A DNA stretch of 64,000 nucleotides from Pyrobaculum ferrireducens (GTDB lineage Archaea > Thermoproteota > Thermoprotei > Thermoproteales > Thermoproteaceae). The stretch is from NCBI RefSeq assembly GCF_000234805.1, contig NC_016645.1, positions 248,001-312,000 on the forward strand, read 5' to 3'. Positions within the stretch are counted from its first letter, which is position 1. The number at the start of each line of letters is the position of its first letter. The position numbers and the translations under genes are program-made. This document shows positions 1-7,842 of this stretch, piece by piece. The notes under the pieces are model-generated. The model was not told the origin of the DNA. It ran no database searches and saw nothing but the letters and a program-made list of their open reading frames with translations.

Positions 1-102
1 GAGGCCGTAGCGCTGAGGCTTGGGAAGACCCCGCGCCCTGTTTATTTTAGCCACTGCCTTTATAAACCCGGCCATGACCTGAAGAAACTCTGGAATTTAT
101 AA
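1..102 (+). CDS. possible 3' end of a gene cut by the window edge
   Basis: The first frame is open from base 1 to a TAA at 100-102 and ends in ...HDLKKLWNL. A T-rich stretch that could act as a terminator follows at 104-110. Thirty-three codons are too few to assign a family. The stretch 103-381 after it holds no convincing gene. The call rests only on the open frame, so it could be chance. Confidence 0.25.
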   Translation, partial: EAVALRLGKTPRPVYFSHCLYKPGHDLKKLWNL

Positions 103-381
103 ACTTTTTCTTGAAAGCGTTAAAAATATCAGTTGATATTATGTACAGTTTGACAAATATCTAAAGGTTTTGGAAAAATCAACGGCGAAAAACCTGTTGT
201 TGCAAATCTGCCTCCGGCAACACGGCCTTTAGATACGCCTCTTCTACCTAGCGAACGGCCACCCGCCGCGCCCCGCAACGCGGGTCCAACTAAAGCCGCT
301 TTTTTCACCGCGGTTGCCCCACTCCTCTGGGCACCGCAACCCGCGTCTGAATAAGCCATCTCGGTGGAGGCGCCGCGTTTC

Positions 382-645
382 TCAGCTCTTCTCCACGGAG
401 CCCCATCCCAGCGCGTCTCTTACGGCCACGCCGCCGGCCCCCTCCTCCACAGTCAACACAATGTAACACCTCTCTGAGATTAGGTGGATGTCCCTCCCAT
501 TTACGTAGGCCTCTCCCCCCAGCGCCTTCTTCAATACAAGCGCCAGCTCAGCCGCGCCCCCCACGTCGGCGACGATAACGCCGCCGCAGACCCACCTACA
601 CCCCTCGACGCACCTCTTCAACTCAGCAACAGACAGCACCCTCAT
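382..645 (-). CDS. small hypothetical protein
   Basis: An 87-residue frame starting at the ATG that gives MRVLSVAELKR; a GTG/ATG further upstream (678) would add 11 Trp/Gly-rich residues that look non-coding. The protein alternates short charged helices with hydrophobic strands (GGVIVADVGG, CYIVLTVEEG), which is typical of small soluble alpha/beta proteins. I do not recognise the family. No TATA box is obvious just upstream, so the start is uncertain. Confidence 0.45.
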   Translation of the reverse strand: MRVLSVAELKRCVEGCRWVCGGVIVADVGGAAELALVLKKALGGEAYVNGRDIHLISERCYIVLTVEEGAGGVAVRDALGWGSVEKS

Positions 646-1164
646 ACCCCACCCCCACGCCACACCCACAGCACACACCCAGCCGCCGCGGCCCCGCCTT
701 GCGGGGCACCCGCCTTGGGAAAAACACTGGTTTTACCCACCCCCCTGCTTTTTGCCCAGCCCATGCCCACCCATGCAGGGGGCTTTAAAAACCTGTTGCA
801 AAACCTACAAATATATACGGCGTACATATGTACAAATTCTATAGACAACCGTGATTTATTGAAAAACAGAAAGTCGGCAGAGGCCAGCCAAAGCCCCTTC
901 ATGTAGCAGAACTTGACGCGGCGGCTTGGTTATTCCAGCGCCGCGCCGACCGCTAAAACAGCTCGGGAAATCCCAACAGTACATAGGGCCCCAGGTCAAA
1001 TCAAACACCTCCTTCACCGGCCGAAGAGTTGGAGTTGACTAGGTATGTTAGGTATGCGGTGGAGTCATGGCCCCACCCCTCAGTCTTCTAGCTACGGATC
1101 CTCCTCTCGGCGCCGGGGCGGCTTTACGTGTTTGTCTCTTCAGCTCTCGGCGTGACGCCGGCTG
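646..1164. other. intergenic stretch, no gene recognised
   Basis: The overlapping open frames here look like shadows with biased composition. The stretch holds AT-rich patches near 785-860 and a perfect 12-base palindrome, GTACATATGTAC, at 822-833. I see no RNA gene or repeat unit. Confidence 0.4.
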
Positions 1165-1392
1165 TTAGTTTAGTCCTTCTAGACAGCGCGCCTCGGTTTG
1201 GTGTTGGTAGTATTGGTAAAGCGCGTGGGGGGTTGGCAACAGCTTGGCGGCGCCTCCCCCGGCGCAGAAGATCTCAACTACGCCGTCCCAGAGGCAGGCT
1301 CTGGAGGCGCGGCACCCGGCCTCACCGGCCTTAGCCAAGGCGCATTCCAGTAGAGAAAGGCCGCCGCAGTCCACCTCTACAAACTCATCCAT
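1165..1392 (-). CDS. small hypothetical protein
   Basis: A 75-residue frame beginning MDEFVEVDCGG. The ATG at 1392 is preferred over the ATG at 1419 because a TATA-like stretch on this strand (1420-1428) lies about 28 bases upstream, as expected for a leaderless transcript. It has several cysteines (CGG, CALA, CRAS, CLWD, CAGG) and no recognised family. It is divergent from the gene at 1446 and shares the same AT-rich promoter island. Confidence 0.4.
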   Translation of the reverse strand: MDEFVEVDCGGLSLLECALAKAGEAGCRASRACLWDGVVEIFCAGGGAAKLLPTPHALYQYYQHQTEARCLEGLN

Positions 1393-1419
1393 GTAGTAGA
1401 GCCACACACCCCCAAACAT

Positions 1420-1440
1420 CTTTAAGTATTAAATATTGAG
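1420..1440. promoter_or_regulatory. shared divergent TATA region
   Basis: The AT-rich block TTTAAGTATTAAATATTG lies between two divergent small genes. It gives a TATA-like element about 20-28 bases upstream of both the GTG at 1446 (plus) and the ATG at 1392 (minus), which fits leaderless transcription in both directions. Confidence 0.5.
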
Positions 1441-1445
1441 GGGGT

Positions 1446-1673
1446 GTGGTGGAGAGAATAGGCCCCTCCGCCTACCGCGTCAAAATAGGCGACAAAACCG
1501 CGGAGGTGCACCTCTTCGAGGTAGGCGCCTTCATCGTGCTAGAAGACAAGACAGTGATTGAGTACGACGGGGAGAGGATATACGTCGACGGGAAGCCGAC
1601 AGAAGACCAGCAGATAAAAGCCCTGGTGGAGGCAACGATAGCGGCAGTTAGGCAATACCCCCACGGCAACTGA
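1446..1673 (+). CDS. small hypothetical protein
   Basis: Seventy-five residues from GTG 1446 (a second GTG at 1449 is equally possible). The N-terminal half reads as an all-beta fold of short strands and turns (YRVKIGDKTAEVHLF, TVIEYDGERIYVDG), followed by a C-terminal helix (QIKALVEATIAAVRQ). It is probably a small soluble protein. The start is supported by the TATA region at 1420-1435. Family not recognised. Confidence 0.6.
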   Translation: MVERIGPSAYRVKIGDKTAEVHLFEVGAFIVLEDKTVIEYDGERIYVDGKPTEDQQIKALVEATIAAVRQYPHGN

Positions 1674-1699
1674 CAAAGCCTCTACGCCCCTCGTCTAGG

Positions 1700-2256
1700 C
1701 CTCTTGCAACGCCGCGGCGGCTCTCTCCACGACGACTCTAGCCTACTCCGGTCGATGGCGGCTTTTCTAGCCCTCCTCCTAAGCAGATCGATCCAGGAGA
1801 GGATCTCGAGGCCGTGTTTTAAAGACGATACAACCAAGATCTTCCTCTTAACTCTGCTGATGGCTACGTTCAGCCGCGCGTAGTTAAGGCGTCGTGTATC
1901 TTATCGGCCACCATGGAGTATATCACAACTCCCTCTCCTGGAAGCTGTCCACGGTGGAGGCTCTGAGGTCTATGAGCTCCTCTAGATGCTCTAGACGCTC
2001 CACCTCCACCGACGCCATAGGCGATCCCACGCCGAATTCCCTAAGCTTCTGTGAGGCGTCGCCTATCCTCAGGATCCCGCGGGCCACCGGCCTCAACAAT
2101 CCACGGGTACTTAACCCTCCCCTTCCTCTCCTCGCCATCCTCGATCACCTCCACTCCCCAGCCACCTCCCAAACCGCCATAAAATACTGACAAAGCTCGG
2201 AACAATCCTCTCAAGTATACCAAAACTTTGAACAACGTTAAGAGCGGCTGAGTCAA
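1700..2256 (-). pseudogene. decayed superfamily 1 (DNA2/NAM7-like) helicase, C-terminal part
   Basis: No single frame is open, but three minus-strand frames read one after another give the end of a superfamily 1 helicase. Near 1931-1954 the frame reads STVDSFQERE, against the usual VDSFQGRE. After a frame change near 1930 it gives VVIYSMVADKIHDAL, like motif V. After another near 1872 it gives LNVAISRVKRKILVVSS, like motif VI (RLNVAISRAKR). The glycine of the FQGRE motif is lost and a TGA interrupts the motif V frame. The upstream part (2256-2041) is open but not clearly alignable. The first two thirds of the gene are missing. It sits just downstream of the defence operon and may be a former member of the same island. 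Confidence 0.7.
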
Positions 2257-2259
2257 GTC

Positions 2260-2586
2260 CTACCTAAGTGAGTATAGCTTTTTAAAAGCCGAAACAGCGA
2301 CTAACCCCTTTCGTCTTATCATAAGCTTCCAATACACAGCTTCAAAGTCGTCAATCTCCTCTCTTAAGACTTTAACAAGGCGATACTTGTCCTCCACGTA
2401 GGGGTATATTTTTGCGAAGACGTACGCCTTGGCTACCTGTGGGAGATTACTCCAGTCATCCCTCAACTCAAGAGTTCCGCCAAAGAGCTCATACCACCAC
2501 TTCACACCCTCTGCGCTAAACGATGCAAGCTTTGTACCCCTCTGCATCAACACAGCCCTGCGACCTACAACTCTCAGCACTATCAT
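2260..2586 (-). CDS. small protein coupled to the DUF499 ATPase
   Basis: A 108-residue protein whose ATG at 2586 overlaps the TGA of the ATPase gene in an ATGA arrangement, so it is probably translationally coupled and belongs to the same operon. A TTG two codons earlier is also open but less likely. It is basic and mixed alpha/beta, with a central stretch rich in Tyr/Lys/Glu (AYVFAKIYPYVEDKYRLVKV). No motif I recognise. By position it may be an accessory factor of the helicase-methylase-ATPase system. Confidence 0.75.
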   Translation of the reverse strand: MIVLRVVGRRAVLMQRGTKLASFSAEGVKWWYELFGGTLELRDDWSNLPQVAKAYVFAKIYPYVEDKYRLVKVLREEIDDFEAVYWKLMIRRKGLVAVSAFKKLYSLR

Positions 2587-5321
2587 GAGCAACTCCTTAC
2601 GCGTGCCAGTATCTTCACATCGTTGTAAATCTTAGCAAGATTCGCCACCGGTTGCGTTATCTCTTTCTCCTTCACATCAACCTCTAGCGAAACACTAGCC
2701 CTACCCCCCTCACTCCCTAAGGTGATTAGATACGACAAAAGCTTCTTTACTGCGGCGAGATCCTTGGCGCTCCATGTAGAAGTGATCCCCTCGTCGCTAA
2801 ACTCCGCAGAGGCGCTGGCGTCTACCACCTCTACCCCCACGGTGGATAGTTGCTCTATCAACAACTTCACCCTATAGACGTCTTCGCCGCTTATACTCAG
2901 GTGGAGTAGAGAGGAGCCCACAGCCTCGCCCAGCGGGACAATTTTCTCTACACACGTAGGCTGCGGCTTTGCTACATCAACAACTTCAACAGGCTTGACG
3001 GCCTTTTTTGCCGTCTCGACACGATCAACCACTTCCTTCGGAGGACTCAGTAGGATGGACTGCGCATCTCTAGGATCACACTCAAGCATCTTTAACGCCT
3101 TCCTAACGATTTCCGAATCTGGCAGACTCCTCAGCTCTTTCTCAGCTTGCGGCCAGTAATACGTGGTACCGCAACTCAGCACGACTTTACCCTCCTCTGC
3201 GAGCCTTTTCAAAACACTATCTATCTCGTCTGGGCTGGTGATGGGGAGGTCGGGATCTCGGTATAAGTCTTCCTTTGCCTCAGATATAAGGACTCTACCA
3301 GCATTTCTTAACCTAGGCTCTAGATAGGTCTGGAAGTAAAACTTGTCATTAAGCGACTCGACGAATTTTGCTATATCCTCCAGCGTCCTCTTTATCTGAG
3401 CTGATAAAAGCTCCCTAAGCTTAACAGCCGCCTTCTCCCCCCTCTCCAACGGCCCCCCGAGCTCCAGCTCAATCTTCTGGAACAAGACATCCCTTCCATA
3501 TGGAATAGCAAGACAGTTAAACGATCTATAGAACGTGATGTAGAAGTCAAGAGCCTTCTTCTCACAGAGCGCCTCTAATCTCCTCAACTGATCACCCTGA
3601 AACCTCTTCTTAAGCGACTCACATGCCACTAGGTACTTAGCCTGGTCAAGCGGGACCCCGCCGTGTAGAAGCACAACGAAGCTATTCCTATACTTCAGGC
3701 GGTCAGCCATACTCACAAGCTCTTCCAAACCTCGATTGCAGTCAACACCGGGGGACCTAGGCGACCATATATAAAGCCGGAACGCCTTCTCGTCCTTAAC
3801 CTCAGAGGGCGCCGTCAAGACGTCTATGTGGAATCTCCACCACTTGAGAGATCTCTTGAGGCGGTCCACCTCCTCTGCCAGCACCTCAAAAGCCTCGTCG
3901 TCCCGCACAGCGTTCTTGCTCTCTTCAAGAACCTTGTTAATATTAGGCTCTGCTTGGAACCAGTACCTATTCCCCTCAGTCTCCATGTACCACAGCCTCT
4001 CCAGCAACTCCTCCACCGCCTTGTCAACCGCTTTTGGATCTGTTAATTTCGGCTTGGCGGCTAGCGTCCTGATGTCGGCAAGAGTCGCACCTGTCTTCTT
4101 CACGTCGCCGCCAATGAGGGAATACACGTATAGCCCAGCCGCGGCGTAGTAATGCAACTCCCCAAGCCGCCGAGCCTCCGCCAAGTCGTGATCTATTATA
4201 CCCGCATACGAAGGCCTCCCTACACCTACCGTAAAGAAGTCCTTAAACTCCCTATCCAGCAGATCCAGATCTCCGGGCAAAATAAAGTCGCGGAACTCCT
4301 TGACGCCAGACAGCTTTTTATAAGCGGCAAGCGACAAGATATATATCAAGTCACGAGTCCTCTGAAACTCCGGTATCGTCGACGTCCTCTCCCACAAAGT
4401 CCTGATAAAAGCTGGGTGAAACGGATAAGCCAGCCTCAGCTCATTAATGCCCACCCACCCGCTATTAAACAACTCACCCCACTTCTTGTAGTAATTGGCG
4501 TATTCAGCAGCCGCGGCCTCGGCATCGGCCTCATCAACCCGTCTAAACAGCCTCCTCTTGATAATCTTATAGACCTCCTCAACACTGGCAATAGGCACAT
4601 GGTCGGTCCCACCCCTTCTAAGCACCTCATACAAATCCGACAGCTTCTTCTTAACCCAATCAGAATAAGGCGCGGAATCATCAGGCATCGACACGACGAG
4701 AATATCGCGGTTTCCAAGAGCGTCAGTAAGCCTACGGAAGAAAAGCAGAGTAGCCGACGCCTCCTGATCCCTTTGCTGGGGCCTCCGCGTCTCCAAAAAC
4801 CTGAAAAACTCACCCAGCTCGTCAACGATAATAACAACAGGCCCCTTGCCCTCAAGAGCTGACTTCAACACATCGGTCTCAGGCACCTCGCGGCCAAGAC
4901 TCCGGTTAAGACAACGCTCTAGAAACAACCACGGCGGCCACAGATTCTCAGCAGACATATCCACCGCGCACACCGAGGCCTCGGGGACACCATATCGGCT
5001 AACAAAACTCCCCACCTCTGTGTTTTCAATACGCCCTAGATCCACCCTGAACAAGTAATACACAGCGGCCAAGATATGCGTCTTACCCCCGCCAAAGCCA
5101 GATTTCAAAATCAAAACCGTATCACCACCCCTCCCAGAAACCCTACCCAACACATTTGATAAAACCTTTTGTAAAGTCTCAGTCAAGTGGGTATATTCAA
5201 AAAACTTGACAGCGTCGTCGTACGGCGGCGGGGCGTTGCCCCTCAAGATCCTCCACAGAGAAACAGCAACGTCCTCCTTAGTAAAGCGCCCAGCTGCGAT
5301 CTCCTCCCTCAACTCAATCAT
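2583..5321 (-). CDS. DUF499-family ATPase (COG1483), defence system component
   Basis: A 912-residue predicted cytoplasmic ATPase. It has a Walker A GFGGGKTH at residues 75-82, following the hydrophobic strand VLILKS, and a Walker B VVIIVDELGEFF at 162-173. These belong to the DUF499/COG1483 family, which is found in defence islands with a DUF1156 methylase and a helicase. The C-terminal third is predicted mixed alpha/beta, with the Pro/Val linker near residues 755-785 separating a last domain. Its ATG overlaps the methylase stop by four bases (ATGA), and the next small gene overlaps its own stop the same way. The biochemical role of DUF499 is not settled; it may couple ATP hydrolysis to control of the methylase and helicase. 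Confidence 0.9.
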   Translation of the reverse strand: MIELREEIAAGRFTKEDVAVSLWRILRGNAPPPYDDAVKFFEYTHLTETLQKVLSNVLGRVSGRGGDTVLILKSGFGGGKTHILAAVYYLFRVDLGRIENTEVGSFVSRYGVPEASVCAVDMSAENLWPPWLFLERCLNRSLGREVPETDVLKSALEGKGPVVIIVDELGEFFRFLETRRPQQRDQEASATLLFFRRLTDALGNRDILVVSMPDDSAPYSDWVKKKLSDLYEVLRRGGTDHVPIASVEEVYKIIKRRLFRRVDEADAEAAAAEYANYYKKWGELFNSGWVGINELRLAYPFHPAFIRTLWERTSTIPEFQRTRDLIYILSLAAYKKLSGVKEFRDFILPGDLDLLDREFKDFFTVGVGRPSYAGIIDHDLAEARRLGELHYYAAAGLYVYSLIGGDVKKTGATLADIRTLAAKPKLTDPKAVDKAVEELLERLWYMETEGNRYWFQAEPNINKVLEESKNAVRDDEAFEVLAEEVDRLKRSLKWWRFHIDVLTAPSEVKDEKAFRLYIWSPRSPGVDCNRGLEELVSMADRLKYRNSFVVLLHGGVPLDQAKYLVACESLKKRFQGDQLRRLEALCEKKALDFYITFYRSFNCLAIPYGRDVLFQKIELELGGPLERGEKAAVKLRELLSAQIKRTLEDIAKFVESLNDKFYFQTYLEPRLRNAGRVLISEAKEDLYRDPDLPITSPDEIDSVLKRLAEEGKVVLSCGTTYYWPQAEKELRSLPDSEIVRKALKMLECDPRDAQSILLSPPKEVVDRVETAKKAVKPVEVVDVAKPQPTCVEKIVPLGEAVGSSLLHLSISGEDVYRVKLLIEQLSTVGVEVVDASASAEFSDEGITSTWSAKDLAAVKKLLSYLITLGSEGGRASVSLEVDVKEKEITQPVANLAKIYNDVKILARVRSCS

Positions 5322-6958
5322 ACAAACTCTAGAACACCCCTATCTTTAAAGACCGATCTACAAAACATAGCGGCGAAGTTATTGACAGTATTCTTGTCAA
5401 CACCCCAGTTCTTGTACACAGCCTCAATAAACCTACACACATCCTGCATGGTAAACGGAAAGTTAGCATTCTGCAGATAGCTATTCACCTCCTGACTACC
5501 TTTGCTCTTGAATTTGCACAACATGGCGTGAACCACGTCGACGAGGGCATTGGGGAACTTACCAGCGACTTTGCACCTATCGGTAAAATCCACCAGCTCA
5601 AACACCTTCTCTTTGGTCTTCTTCCGCTCTCTTATCAGGCCCATTCTCTGAAGCTCTGTGCTGGAGGCAAAGATTTTAGAAAGGAGGTGGAGAGTATCAC
5701 TATCGAAACCTCCAGGATAGTTGTTAACGACGTATACGTAAAACGCTGTGTACTTATCTGGCGCAGATCCCCCATATAGAAACTCCACTACGGCTTTTGC
5801 CGCTATCTCGTCGGCAAAGGTGATTACATTCTCCACCGGGTTCCCCCTAAGAGACTCCAGCCTACCCGCTTGGGTGGCGATTTTAAGCGCCACGCCGTAA
5901 GCCGCAATTGTAAGATCCACCCCCCTGTAGCCCTCCCCCCACAGTTCCCTTACCGTCTTCTTAATTTCGCTCTCCATCGACGGCTTCAGCTTCTCCACGT
6001 AAGCCACAGACTCCTCCAGACGAGGTTTCGCCACTATGATAAGCGACGAAATAAAAGAGGCCTTACCAACAGCTTGCACGTCTGCCTCTGCAAAGGACTT
6101 AATGGGAAAGACGTTCACAACTCTGAAACCCGCCTCTATCAAGGCCTCGAGAATAAAGACCCAAGCCTCTCTCCTAGAGTGGGCGTAATACAGCACAAGT
6201 AGCCCATCGTCTTGTAACACTCTTCTGATTTCCTTAAACGCCAACTTTGTGAGATTCCTAAAGTGTTCCTCGCTTCTCCCGCCACCTACACTTAAGTCCT
6301 CTGCTGAACGGTCGCGCCACAGCGTCAAGAAAGAGAAGGCCTCTGGATACAGATCTCCCACTACTCTCTTAAGCCATACGTACACAAAGTCGTAAGACTC
6401 TGGATACGGTATATTATCGAAATAGGGAGGATCCGTGACGACATACTTAATAGACTTATTGGGAAACGGCAGTCTTAGAGCAGAGCCGAGAACGGCGTCA
6501 AGCCTCCCAGCCCCTTCAGTGGCGCTGTGGAGAAAAGCCACGCCATCAATCACGTCATGCAACGCCCCCCACAGCGATCCAGAACTTAACGAAAATGGAT
6601 TTGTTTCAACATAATCCCAAGACATCCTCAACACCTTATGTGAAAGCGTGTGCCCTACTATTAATTTAGATTTATGCCATGTCGTAAGGAGCGAGTTGTA
6701 GTCTGCTTGTTTGGCCACCAGCCACGCTAGGACAGTCTTAATGTCGCCATCATTTAGAGATTTAATTTTCTCCACTAGTTTATTCAGGTAGTAGTGTTGC
6801 CTCTTATTGAATAAGTCTCCGAACTTCTTGTATCCATATAGAGGCGGAACGACGTTACGTGGATCGTTCGGCGCTATCAGCTCCTCTATTACATCGGTGT
6901 GTGGAACTGCATCGTAGGCCTGTCTGTCTACCGATCTTGCGGGGTAAAACTTTTTATT
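5318..6958 (-). CDS. DNA adenine methylase (DUF1156/COG1743 type), C-terminal part in shifted frame
   Basis: This frame carries the catalytic motif IV VVTDPPYFDNIPY (DPPY about 43 codons-by-three downstream of the internal ATG at 6775, residues 115-118 from there), which belongs with the motif I in the neighbouring N-terminal ORF. An ATG start at 6775 is possible, but the frame is open and protein-like well upstream of it (KFYPARSVDRQAYDAV, then PLYGYKKFGDLFNKR). It joins the N-terminal ORF exactly at the A7 run at 6957-6963. A -1 slip or one added A in the mRNA would give a single protein of about 840 residues, near normal length for the family. The stop overlaps the ATPase start. Confidence 0.85.
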   Translation of the reverse strand, partial: NKKFYPARSVDRQAYDAVPHTDVIEELIAPNDPRNVVPPLYGYKKFGDLFNKRQHYYLNKLVEKIKSLNDGDIKTVLAWLVAKQADYNSLLTTWHKSKLIVGHTLSHKVLRMSWDYVETNPFSLSSGSLWGALHDVIDGVAFLHSATEGAGRLDAVLGSALRLPFPNKSIKYVVTDPPYFDNIPYPESYDFVYVWLKRVVGDLYPEAFSFLTLWRDRSAEDLSVGGGRSEEHFRNLTKLAFKEIRRVLQDDGLLVLYYAHSRREAWVFILEALIEAGFRVVNVFPIKSFAEADVQAVGKASFISSLIIVAKPRLEESVAYVEKLKPSMESEIKKTVRELWGEGYRGVDLTIAAYGVALKIATQAGRLESLRGNPVENVITFADEIAAKAVVEFLYGGSAPDKYTAFYVYVVNNYPGGFDSDTLHLLSKIFASSTELQRMGLIRERKKTKEKVFELVDFTDRCKVAGKFPNALVDVVHAMLCKFKSKGSQEVNSYLQNANFPFTMQDVCRFIEAVYKNWGVDKNTVNNFAAMFCRSVFKDRGVLEFV

Positions 6959-7842
6959 TTTTTATCTTTGGTGATGACTAAGACGAGCCGATCGTTTCCC
7001 TTTATTTTTTCTCTTATGTAGCTGTTGCTTATGGCGGCTCCGCACTTGGGACACTTCCCGTCTCCTTCTCTGATTGTCCCTTCTATATCCTCATTGGTTA
7101 TTTCAACTTCGTAGTCCCCGTCTTTGTAAACGGGCCTCCAATAAACGCCCCGCTTTGAGTCAAGGCCGTAATCCAGCACTAGTGGGACCCACGCTCCGCA
7201 TTTTGGACACCTCACCTGTTTTACCCACAGGTAGTGGGCTACCTCATCCCCGTCATATGGGGGGTAGTACTGCGCCAATTCTTCCTCTAACTCTTTAGCT
7301 ATTCTACACGCCTCTTTGAGCAAGACGCCGGCTTTGTCTACCTGGGGATCGTTGCATAAGGCCTTCATATCTGCTCCGAAGCCCCTTCTGTACCTCTTCT
7401 TTAGCTCTTCCCATACTTTTACGTTGATGAGATCGCGTCTCCTTTGGATTATTTCAATGGTTTTCAGTGCCAGCCACTGTACGGGGTTATAGTCTATAGC
7501 TACAGCATCTGCCCCAAGCCTTATAGCTTCGAGGGGGATGGAGCCCCCTCCGGCGAATGGATCAAGGATTTTGACGCCTTTGAGCCTTTCTTTGATTTCA
7601 GCTGGGGGATTTTTCTCAAAGCCTTCCTCTGGTAGGCCTAACGCCTTCTTTGCCAGTTGGTGATCCAGATCCTCGAAGAGGGCTGTGAGTAGTATGAATC
7701 TGGAGACTATTAGGGGGGCTCGTGCAAGGGAGGTGGCCATTTCGAAGTGAGGGGGTCTGTAACTTCTCTCTTTGACCGCGAGTGCGTCTACTTGTCTCTT
7801 TATTTCTTTCCAGGGTCCTGAAAAAGGTCTCTCAATTATCAT
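6928..7842 (-). CDS. DNA adenine methylase (DUF1156/COG1743 type), N-terminal part
   Basis: Begins at ATG 7842, overlapping the last 11 bases of the helicase gene. The DUF1156-like N-terminus (residues 30-60) is followed by the SAM-binding motif I KILDPFAGGGSIPLEA at 92-106, then two CPKC zinc-ribbon knuckles near residues 216 and 267. That matches the description of COG1743 as an adenine-specific methylase with a zinc ribbon. In the zero frame the protein runs into out-of-frame sequence (KSFTPQDR) and stops at 6928, before the catalytic DPPY motif. Alone it cannot be a complete enzyme. Full function needs frameshifting at the A7 run, or the gene is broken. Confidence 0.85.
   Translation of the reverse strand: MIIERPFSGPWKEIKRQVDALAVKERSYRPPHFEMATSLARAPLIVSRFILLTALFEDLDHQLAKKALGLPEEGFEKNPPAEIKERLKGVKILDPFAGGGSIPLEAIRLGADAVAIDYNPVQWLALKTIEIIQRRRDLINVKVWEELKKRYRRGFGADMKALCNDPQVDKAGVLLKEACRIAKELEEELAQYYPPYDGDEVAHYLWVKQVRCPKCGAWVPLVLDYGLDSKRGVYWRPVYKDGDYEVEITNEDIEGTIREGDGKCPKCGAAISNSYIREKIKGNDRLVLVITKDKKIKSFTPQDR
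6950..6966 (-). other. A7 slippage or frameshift site in the methylase gene
   Basis: On the minus strand the sequence reads GAT AAA AAA ATA AAA AG. A one-base backward slip on AAA AAA, or one extra A added by RNA polymerase, changes the frame from the N-terminal ORF to the C-terminal ORF and restores a continuous methylase. The alternatives are a true inactivating frameshift or a sequencing error in the homopolymer. Confidence 0.7.

Noticed and set aside
129-359. 76-codon open frame on the minus strand
   Set aside because: Gly/Arg/Ala-rich low-complexity product, no start context, no recognisable pattern.
822-833. GTACATATGTAC palindrome as an operator
   Set aside because: Single 12-base palindrome in AT-rich intergenic DNA with no clear gene start near it; could easily be chance.
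484-906. 140-codon open frame on the plus strand, opposite a small gene
   Set aside because: Pro/His-rich product typical of an antisense shadow of GC-rich sequence.
4152-4862. 236-codon open frame antisense to the DUF499 ATPase
   Set aside because: It lies wholly within a well-supported gene on the other strand; long antisense frames are common at this codon bias.
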